Notes under the pieces: model-generated | What the model saw: the letters and a program-made list of their open reading frames with translations, nothing else | What the model was told of the DNA's origin: nothing | Database searches by the model: none | Origin: Paractinoplanes maris | GTDB taxonomy: Bacteria; Actinomycetota; Actinomycetes; Mycobacteriales; Micromonosporaceae | DNA length: 64,000 nucleotides | Assembly (NCBI RefSeq): GCF_023544465.1 | Contig: NZ_JALPVL010000020.1 | Location: forward strand, 1 to 64,000 | Reading direction: 5' to 3' | Made by a program: the position numbers and the translations under genes | In this document: positions 58,681 through 64,000 of the stretch, in pieces | Numbering within the stretch: the stretch's first letter is position 1 | Layout of the letters: each line of letters starts with the position of its first letter

Positions 58681-58756
58681 GGACCACCCTCCGACTAGCG
58701 GTCGCGGGTCAGGTATCGGGAACGGCATCCGTCTGACCACGGATGCCGTTCTTCAA
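58681..58756 (+). ncRNA. Candidate small RNA between a strong promoter and a strong hairpin terminator
   Basis: Transcription from the promoter at 58646-58674 would begin near 58681 and stop at the hairpin AACGGCATCCGT/ACGGATGCCGTT (58721-58732 and 58739-58750, perfect 12-bp stem, six-base loop) followed by CTTCAATT. The predicted transcript is about 70-75 nt. It has no start codon with a ribosome site, so a regulatory RNA is more likely than a peptide. No known RNA family was recognised. Confidence 0.45.
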
Positions 58757-58895
58757 TTCCGGCCGGTATCGCGCGTCTGGTCGACGTTGCGCGGCTGAGT
58801 GATCGGCCGCTCGGTGCTACCCAATACCGTAGGTGACTGCCCTGGTCCGCTGGCAAGCCGCAGGGGTGGAGAGAAACTTGAATGCAGGAGGAGGA

Positions 58896-59069
58896 ATGCC
58901 GCATTCACGCGACGTGGCTTGTCGCAAATGGCGAATTGCTCTACCAGGAAGGTTACGCTCCGAAGCGGCGGATTGCATGGATGCCCTGATCATGGATGCC
59001 GCTCGAGTTCAAGCCGAGCTGTGGCACGCAACGGTTCGCCGATTGCTCGACGTGCGGGCTCGGTGGTGA
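58896..59069 (+). CDS. Possible small protein with a strong ribosome site
   Basis: AGGAGGAGG stands just before an ATG opening a 57-residue frame (MPHSRDVACRKWRIALPGRL). The C-terminal half (CMDALIMDAARVQAELWHAT, then VRRLLDVRARW) could be an amphipathic helix. No family is known and codon bias is weak. The ribosome site is the only real support. Confidence 0.3.
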   Translation: MPHSRDVACRKWRIALPGRLRSEAADCMDALIMDAARVQAELWHATVRRLLDVRARW

Positions 59070-59560
59070 TCGAAGGCCGAACCTGTGATTTGCCTGGCCC
59101 GCTGTCATCTTTCGTGGGTGGATCGGTGCAGCAAGCTTCATATGAGTACTGCCGGGCCCGGGCATGACGCAACAATTCGCCGTTTCGCAGGCGTCGGGTG
59201 CAACGAATCGCCGGTCTGATCTCGCAGGGTAGCGATTCTCGGGTGGCGATGGCACGGCCCCCTATTTCGTCGTAAGCCGTCTCAATTTCGCGTGAGCGGA
59301 CATTGCGCCATTTCCCCCGCGCAGATGGGTGCCTGCGGCGAGGGCGACCTCGGACCGGTGACGACCAGTTCGAACGGGCGGTTGGGCAGCCAGTCCCACA
59401 GTCGCATGGCGCCCACCGGGGGTGTGGCCGGCCTCGTCACCTGCTGAGTCCAGGTCCACGACCGCATTATGGTCATGGACGCCGGAGCGGCGGCGGGCAA
59501 CTCGGACAGCGCCAACCGAACGGCTCTCGGAGCGACGTCCAGAGCCTTTGCGTGTAGGAG

Positions 59561-59613
59561 GATGTCGTGCTCGATACGGCTTCGAGGTCCTGACGAGGAA
59601 CACCGACGACTGA
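59561..59613 (+). pseudogene. Remnant of a PepSY gene 3' end
   Basis: These 53 bases match the last 54 bases of the intact PepSY gene (58299-58352) at about 45 positions with a one-base deletion, which breaks the frame. Without the deletion it would read as Asp-Val-Val-Leu-Asp-Thr, then FEVLTRNTDD and a stop, matching FKVLAKNADD and the stop of the intact gene. Nothing upstream matches the rest of the PepSY protein. It is a leftover of a duplicated neighbour that has since decayed. Confidence 0.65.
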
Positions 59614-59775
59614 CAGAGATGATGTTGATGAGCACCTCCCGCCGGGGTCTGACCCAACGACTGACTGACTTCGGGTCCTTCAGCGGATTTGTCGGCCTCG
59701 GTCGGGAGGTGCTCGTGCACTCACCGGACGTGGCGTTGTGACTTCATAGGAGCCTGGCCCGCCGGCTTGGGTCGG

Positions 59776-60354
59776 TCAACGGCGCACCTGATAGCGAAGG
59801 TGGAGCACCCGGTTGCCCTGGATCACGTCGGGATCTGCCAGGAGGTGCTGGGCGTGGACCGACCCGAAGTAGCGCTTGCCGGAGCCGAGCACGACGGGCA
59901 CTACGTCCATGCGCACCTCGTCGACGAGGCCCGCGGCAAGCGCCTGGCCCCCGACGTCACCGGCGGCGACCTCGACGATGCGGTCACCGGCAAGCTCCTG
60001 CGCCTTGGCCACGGCGGCCTCGACGCTGTCGACGAAGTGGAACGGCGCCTCCGGGTCCCAGCCCTCGGGTGCCGGCCGGTGGGTCACGACGACCACATGG
60101 TCGATCCCGCTCGGGGGCTTGCCGTCCCAGCCGTCCGTCATGTCGAAGACGTGGCGCCCGGCGATCGTCACCCCGATGGCGTCCCAGTACGGCCGGACGT
60201 AGTCGTACGACCTCTGCGACACCGTCAACACGCCGCTTTCGTCCAACGGGACGTCGCCGCTGGTCAGCCAATCGAACAACGGGCCGGGCTGGTCATTCTC
60301 GTCCGCGACGAAACCGTCCACCGACACCGAGGCGTACATGACCACCTTGCCCAC
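59776..60354 (-). CDS. Dihydrofolate-reductase-like (RibD C-terminal) family protein
   Basis: The 192-residue protein starts KVVMYASVSVDGFVADENDQ and has the DHFR/RibD fold signature (IAGRHVFDMTDGWDGKPPSG, VVVVTHRPAPEGWD, VAAGDVGGQALAAGLVDEVR, VVPVVLGSGKRYF). These NADPH-binding proteins are common beside regulators and usually of unknown substrate. The GTG at 60354 is favoured by GAGGAGAG four bases before it. It lies 71 bases after the AraC-type gene on the same strand and is probably its co-transcribed or controlled partner. Confidence 0.85.
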   Translation of the reverse strand: MGKVVMYASVSVDGFVADENDQPGPLFDWLTSGDVPLDESGVLTVSQRSYDYVRPYWDAIGVTIAGRHVFDMTDGWDGKPPSGIDHVVVVTHRPAPEGWDPEAPFHFVDSVEAAVAKAQELAGDRIVEVAAGDVGGQALAAGLVDEVRMDVVPVVLGSGKRYFGSVHAQHLLADPDVIQGNRVLHLRYQVRR

Positions 60355-60425
60355 GGAACTCTCCTCTGCCTGGGGGATGCGCGCCCTCAAATTAGCGTTT
60401 CGTGAGCTGTCGTTCTTGTAAGAAA

Positions 60426-61271
60426 TCAATCCGCCGGTAGCGGCCAGCCGTCCAGCACGTGGCCGGGATGGTCGCGCTGGAACTGCCGCCGGACTTCGAG
60501 GTAGCGGGTCGGCGTGAGCCCGGTGAACTCCCGGAACTCGTGACCGAAGTGGGCCTGGTCGAAGTAGCCGGCGTCACCGGCCAGGCCGGCCCAGTCGATC
60601 GGTGCGGCCGGGTTGATCGTCAGCACGGTGGCGGCGAAGCGGTAGGAGCGGGCCAGCCGTTTCGGGGTGACGCCGATGAGCTCCTTGAAGCGCTGGGTGA
60701 GATGGGTGCTGCTGACCCCGGTGGTCACGCTCAGGTCGCCGATCGTCACCGCCCCGCCGGTCGCCGCGATGACCCGGCTCGTGTCCCGGACCAGCCCCAG
60801 GCCGGGGGTCTCGCGCAGCCGTCGCATCAGCTCCTGCTCGAGCAGCGTCAGCATCTCGTGCGGTCCGCCCGCCGTGGCCAGCCGGTCTCGCAGCTCAGCA
60901 ACGGCGGGCCGGCCCCAGACCTGCTCCACCGTCACCGGCCGGTCACACAGCTCGGCCGCGGGCATCGGCAGGAACAGCGCCGGCCCCCACGGCTTGAAGT
61001 GCACGCCGACCGACCGGGTCTCCGGCGGGTAGCCGAAGGTGAACGCGCGGGTGGGCGTGGTGATCGCGCAGCCGTCGGCGTACTCGGCCGTCTCGGTGCC
61101 GGTGCCGGCGCGGATGCGGAACGGCGCCCCGAGGTTGACGATGAGCAGCGCCGCCGGGCTGGCCGGCAGCGTCAGCCGGGCGTACGGCGGCGTCCCCTCC
61201 AGGTAGTAGAGGTCGTCGATCAGCCCGTCCAGCGGCGGTCGCGGCACTCGGGACACGTACTCCACGCGCAC
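60426..61271 (-). CDS. AraC-family transcriptional regulator
   Basis: The 281-residue protein has an N-terminal ligand-binding part (LIDDLYYLEGTPPYARLTLP, SVGVHFKPWGPALFLPMPAA) and a C-terminal double HTH (ATGGAVTIGDLSVTTGVSST, HLTQRFKELIGVTPKRLARS, ending WAGLAGDAGYFDQAHFGHEF and FTGLTPTRYLEVR). It starts at a GTG. It may regulate the DHFR-like gene downstream. The ligand is unknown. Confidence 0.87.
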   Translation of the reverse strand: MRVEYVSRVPRPPLDGLIDDLYYLEGTPPYARLTLPASPAALLIVNLGAPFRIRAGTGTETAEYADGCAITTPTRAFTFGYPPETRSVGVHFKPWGPALFLPMPAAELCDRPVTVEQVWGRPAVAELRDRLATAGGPHEMLTLLEQELMRRLRETPGLGLVRDTSRVIAATGGAVTIGDLSVTTGVSSTHLTQRFKELIGVTPKRLARSYRFAATVLTINPAAPIDWAGLAGDAGYFDQAHFGHEFREFTGLTPTRYLEVRRQFQRDHPGHVLDGWPLPAD

Positions 61272-61288
61272 AGCATCGCCGACGCCGC

Positions 61289-61687
61289 ACCGGCATCGCG
61301 AGCGGGGCGGGGACCGGCGTCCTCGTGCCGGGGCTGTATCTGCCGGTGCGGCTGGCCAAAAGCCTGGCCGCGCTGGACGCGGCCAGTGGCGGGCGGGTCA
61401 TCGCGGGGCTCGGGGCCGGCTGGTCGGCCGACGAGTTCGAGGCGGCGGGGGCCCGGCCGCTGACCGAGCGCGGCGCGGCCCTCGACGAGTTCCTCGATGT
61501 GGCCGAGGCGGTCTGGGCGCCCGATCCGGTGGCCTTCGACAACGGGCGCTATCTGATCGCCCCGGCGCGCTTCAACCCGAAACCGGCCCGGCGCATCCCG
61601 ATCGTGCTGGGCGGGCTCGGGGAGGCGGCACTGCGGCGCGCCTCCCGGCCCGGTGACCGCCGCACTGGCAAGATCCTGGGGTGCTGA
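61289..61687 (+). pseudogene. Truncated luciferase-like (LLM) flavin/F420 oxidoreductase
   Basis: The frame reads like the middle of an LLM-class oxidoreductase: GTGVLVPGLYLPVRLAKSLA, then SGGRVIAGLGAGWSADEFEA and RRIPIVLGGLGEAALRR. The usual N-terminal strand (about 60 residues) and C-terminal 120 or more residues are missing, and no start codon with a ribosome site fits. Its last bases run into the LexA start. It is a broken gene whose 3' part was lost, perhaps when the LexA gene was placed here. Confidence 0.75.
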
Positions 61688-62325
61688 CCGATGAGGACTA
61701 CTACGACACGTCGCGGCTGACCGAGCGGCAGCGCCAGATCCTCACCGTCATCCAGGGCTGGGCGCAGCGGTACGGATACTCGCCGTCGACCCGGGAGCTC
61801 GCGGACGCGCTCGGGCTGGCCTCGACCTCCTCGGTCGGGCGGCATCTGCGCGCGCTCGAGGAGGCCGGCTTCCTGCGCCGGGGCCGGGCGACCAGGCCCA
61901 TCGACGTACGGATGTTCCTGCTCCCCGAGCAGCGGCAGCGCAGCGAGCCGGCCACGGTGGGCGTGCCGGTGCTCGGCGACATCGCCGCGGGCACGCCCAT
62001 CCTGGCCGAGCAGAACTCCGACGAGACGCTCGCGCTGCCCCGCGACCTGGTCGGCCGGGGCAGCCTCTTCGGGCTGCGCGTGCGCGGCGACTCGATGATC
62101 GACGCGGCGATCTGCGACGGCGACATCGTCGTGGTCAAGCAGCAGCCCGAGGCCTACAACGGCGACATCGTGGCCGCCATGATCGACGACGAGGCGACCG
62201 TCAAGGTCTACCGCCGCCGGGCCGGCCACGTCGTTCTCGAGCCGCGCAACCCGGCGTACGAGAACATCGACGGTGACCGGGCCACGGTGCTGGGCAAGGT
62301 CGTGTCGGTCCTCCGCCGCACCTAG
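61681..62325 (+). CDS. lexA: LexA-type SOS repressor, probably a paralogue
   Basis: The 214-residue protein has an N-terminal winged helix (LTERQRQILTVIQGWAQRYG, then STRELADALGLASTSSVGRH) and the S24 self-cleaving domain. The cleavage bond is Ala103-Gly104 (IAAGTPILAEQ); the catalytic pair is Ser138 (RGDSMIDAAICDGD) and Lys175 (ATVKVYRR). It should repress DNA-damage genes until RecA triggers autocleavage. The helix region differs from the usual actinobacterial LexA, so it may be a second copy. The start is a GTG at 61681; no SOS box (CGAAC-N4-GTTCG) is seen just upstream. Confidence 0.85.
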   Translation: MLTDEDYYDTSRLTERQRQILTVIQGWAQRYGYSPSTRELADALGLASTSSVGRHLRALEEAGFLRRGRATRPIDVRMFLLPEQRQRSEPATVGVPVLGDIAAGTPILAEQNSDETLALPRDLVGRGSLFGLRVRGDSMIDAAICDGDIVVVKQQPEAYNGDIVAAMIDDEATVKVYRRRAGHVVLEPRNPAYENIDGDRATVLGKVVSVLRRT

Positions 62326-62722
62326 GGCGGGCTCTGTCGCCGGCCCGCAGCACCGTCGGGATCAGGCCCACGAAGCCGAGGACGAGCGTGACGACGATGA
62401 TCGCCATGAGGCCGGGCGGGCGCTGCGCCGGCGGGGGCAGGATCTGGGGTTCCCGGCGCTGCGTGGGGTAGACCGGGGTGCCGAACGGCCGGGACGGCGC
62501 CGGGGCGGCCCGATATCGGTCGCCCAGCCCACCGGCCTGCTGCCGCGCGGCGGCACCCGTGGACGCTGGGGCGGGGCTGGGCCGGCCCGGGCTCGTACGA
62601 GGTTCGGCGATCACCTGGTTCTCCGTCGGAAGTGTGCGTGCGGTGTCGCGGATCACTTCGGCCGGAGAGGCGTCTCGTTGAGTCCTCGGGCCTCGGGGAA
62701 GGTCGAATCCGCAGGTCAACAC
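62201..62722 (-). CDS. Possible proline-rich single-helix membrane protein
   Basis: The frame gives a proline/arginine-rich segment (PSRPFGTPVYPTQRREPQIL) followed by one hydrophobic helix (GLMAIIVVTLVLGFVGLIPT) and a charged tail. The 3' part overlaps LexA by 125 bases on the other strand, and the last 40 residues look like antisense noise, so the true end is uncertain. Low confidence. Confidence 0.35.
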   Translation of the reverse strand: MLTCGFDLPRGPRTQRDASPAEVIRDTARTLPTENQVIAEPRTSPGRPSPAPASTGAAARQQAGGLGDRYRAAPAPSRPFGTPVYPTQRREPQILPPPAQRPPGLMAIIVVTLVLGFVGLIPTVLRAGDRARPRCGGGPTRPCPAPWPGHRRCSRTPGCAARERRGRPGGGRP

Positions 62723-62877
62723 GGACCTGGAGAATGTGCGCTCCCAGATTTGGGCTGAAGACCTCTATCATGCTTGCCGGAACTCGGCATCACCAGTACC
62801 CGGCGCCGCCGGACGCGTTGTCCGGTCTTGGCGGTGTCGTGTAAATAGGAGATCCACTCCGGCGACGACGAGGATAG

Positions 62878-64000
62878 ATGAACCCCTACGGCGATCCGCA
62901 GTCAGCGAGCGCCCGGGCCCGTGTGCCCGGTGCCGGCTCCGCCCCCGTGCCTCCTGCTCCGGCGGCCGGTGGGCGAGCCTCGGTCGGTTCCGCCTCGGTG
63001 GGCTCCGCCGCGGCCGGCGGCCGGGCCTCCGTCGGTTCTGCTTCAGTGGGCTCTGCTTCAGTGGGCTCTGCTTCGGTGGGAGCGCGGGCTTCGGCCGGCG
63101 CCGCCCGGGTGGGCGCCTCGGCCGCCGTCGCCCGGGCCGCGGTCCGCCCCTCGCCGCCCCCCGGCGCCCCGGGCGCCCCCGACGGCGCGCCGGCCAAGCG
63201 CGGCAAGGACGCGGTCAAGGCGGCCAAGAAGCGCCGCCGCACCAACCTGCTCACCGTCGCCGCCGCCGTCCTGGTGATCCTGCTCGGCGCGGGCGTGGTC
63301 GGCGGCGCCTACTTCTTCGACGACGTGCAGTTCACCGAGCCCAAGACCGAGGACCAGGTCAGCCAGATCTTCGCGTCCGACAACAAGACGGTCGTGGCCA
63401 CGATCGGCAACTCGAACCGGTCGCTGGTGCCGTATCAGGGCATCAACCCGCTCATCGGTCAGGCTGTGATGGCCGCCGAGGACAAGAACTTCTACAGCCA
63501 CCACGGCATCGACATGAAGGGCATCGCCCGCGCCGCGTGGAACAACTTCACCGGCGGTGACCAGCAGGGCGCCTCGACGATCACCCAGCAGTACGCCCGG
63601 CACGCCGCCGAGCTCAAGGAGATCAGCTACAACCGCAAGCTGCGCGAGGCGGTGATCGCCCGCAAGATGGAGGATCACTACTCCAAGGAGGAGATCCTCG
63701 GGCGCTACCTCAACTCGGTGTATTTCGGCCGTGGGGCCAACGGCATCGAGGCGGCCGTCAAGGCGTATTTCGGCAACAGCCGCTCGTCGCTGACCCAGCC
63801 CGGTCAGAAGGGCGCGATCACCGCCTCCGAGGCCGCCGTCATCGCGTCGGTGATCAAGCAGCCCGAGCCGTCCGCGACGTACCCGGGCTACGACCCGCAG
63901 AACAACAAGAAGGACGCCGAGATCCGCTGGCGGTACACGCTGAACAACATGCTGGAGAAGGGCTGGATCAAGCAGCTGCCCACCGCGTACCCCAAGGTCG
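62878..64000 (+). CDS. Class A penicillin-binding protein, transglycosylase part (3' cut by window edge)
   Basis: The visible 374 residues begin with a disordered, repetitive Ala/Ser/Gly/Val tail (residues 1-115) rich in ASVGSASVGS units, then a basic stretch and a membrane helix (LLTVAAAVLVILLGAGVVGG). The glycosyltransferase 51 domain follows, with the catalytic glutamate in AVMAAEDKNFYSHHGIDMKG and the GASTITQQYARH and KMEDHYSKEEILGRYLNSVY motifs. It polymerises peptidoglycan strands; the transpeptidase half lies beyond the window. The ATG at 62878 lies about 110 bases after the end of the preceding unnamed frame region. Confidence 0.9.
   Translation, partial: MNPYGDPQSASARARVPGAGSAPVPPAPAAGGRASVGSASVGSAAAGGRASVGSASVGSASVGSASVGARASAGAARVGASAAVARAAVRPSPPPGAPGAPDGAPAKRGKDAVKAAKKRRRTNLLTVAAAVLVILLGAGVVGGAYFFDDVQFTEPKTEDQVSQIFASDNKTVVATIGNSNRSLVPYQGINPLIGQAVMAAEDKNFYSHHGIDMKGIARAAWNNFTGGDQQGASTITQQYARHAAELKEISYNRKLREAVIARKMEDHYSKEEILGRYLNSVYFGRGANGIEAAVKAYFGNSRSSLTQPGQKGAITASEAAVIASVIKQPEPSATYPGYDPQNNKKDAEIRWRYTLNNMLEKGWIKQLPTAYPKV

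Larger units (their letters stand above)
58353..59775. other. Mostly non-coding stretch with lower GC and decayed sequence
   Basis: About 1.4 kb here lack a convincing full-size gene. The open frames present are short, carry mixed codon use and overlap in several frames. Items within it are listed separately: a small membrane-protein candidate on the minus strand, a promoter-terminator pair for a small RNA, a small frame with a strong ribosome site, and a remnant of a PepSY gene. The rest (about 59070-59560 and 59620-59775) shows nothing I can name. Confidence 0.6.

Noticed and set aside
58600..58760. tRNA gene
   Set aside because: The hairpin is a single 12-bp stem; no cloverleaf, T-loop GGTTCRA pattern or CCA-end arrangement could be formed.
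59282..59635. Minus-strand 117-residue frame in the non-coding stretch
   Set aside because: No ribosome site, no motif and mixed codon use; it lies opposite the PepSY remnant.
61289..61687. Mobile-element insertion as cause of the truncated LLM gene
   Set aside because: No inverted repeats, target duplications or transposase sequence flank the break.

Overview
The window reads as chromosomal DNA of a high-GC, filamentous-type actinomycete, most likely a Micromonosporaceae member such as Actinoplanes. This is inferred from the strong G/C third-position bias, the many GTG starts, the AfsR/SARP and LuxR regulators, the actinobacterial iron box, the LexA form and the abundance of small regulators beside each enzyme. 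It cannot be proven without a database search. No tRNA, rRNA, insertion sequence, CRISPR array or phage module was seen. Both ends cut through genes: an ABC sugar permease at the left and a class A penicillin-binding protein at the right.

Layout. 1-2.8 kb: end of a sugar ABC operon with an intracellular GH120-type beta-xylosidase. 2.9-4.5 kb: a GlxA-type regulator and a DJ-1/PfpI enzyme. 4.6-8.1 kb (minus): a coupled operon of a catalytically broken alpha/beta hydrolase, a GlcD-like FAD oxidase and a Na+/H+ antiporter. 8.2-13 kb: esterase, PucR-type regulator, methyltransferase, membrane protein, hemerythrin. 13-22.8 kb: two giant ATPase regulators (AfsR-type and LuxR-type) around a divergent pair of c-di-GMP proteins, then a methyltransferase. 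22.9-25.5 kb: a haem/molybdopterin membrane oxidoreductase and an unusual GTPase coupled to a small unknown protein. 25.5-33 kb: a GGDEF-EAL protein, four different GC-rich minisatellites, aldo/keto reductase, regulator, CPBP protease, hydrolase and sugar kinase. 33-42 kb: secreted GDPD with a carbohydrate-binding domain, an NmrA/BBE oxidoreductase pair opposite a SARP fused to an alpha/beta hydrolase, and an MFS pump with TetR repressor under a readable operator. 42-47 kb: ABC1 kinase and a second AfsR-type regulator. 47-52 kb: a secreted module of a small protein, a 999-residue subtilase fused to unusual C-terminal domains, and a DUF1996/CBM protein under LacI-like palindromes. 52-58.4 kb: an iron-regulated FhuF-like protein, CsbD, a GGDEF-EAL protein, and a two-component system with a PepSY target. 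58.4-59.8 kb: a non-coding or decayed stretch with a candidate small RNA and a PepSY gene remnant. 59.8-64 kb: DHFR-like protein, AraC regulator, a truncated flavin monooxygenase, a LexA paralogue and the start of a penicillin-binding protein.

Themes. Signalling dominates: four c-di-GMP proteins (two sharing an unassigned membrane sensor), two AfsR-like proteins, one SARP-hydrolase fusion, one large LuxR, and a two-component system whose direct-repeat box can be read in front of both its own operon and its PepSY neighbour. Several loci show decay: a hydrolase lacking its nucleophile region, a LuxR HTH tail, a PepSY 3' end and a clipped luciferase-like gene. The candidates most worth testing are the GTPase/small-protein pair (24.0-25.5 kb), the subtilase fusion (47.8-50.8 kb), the SARP-hydrolase (37.1-38.7 kb), the promoter-terminator small RNA (58.65-58.76 kb) and the TTCAG regulon.
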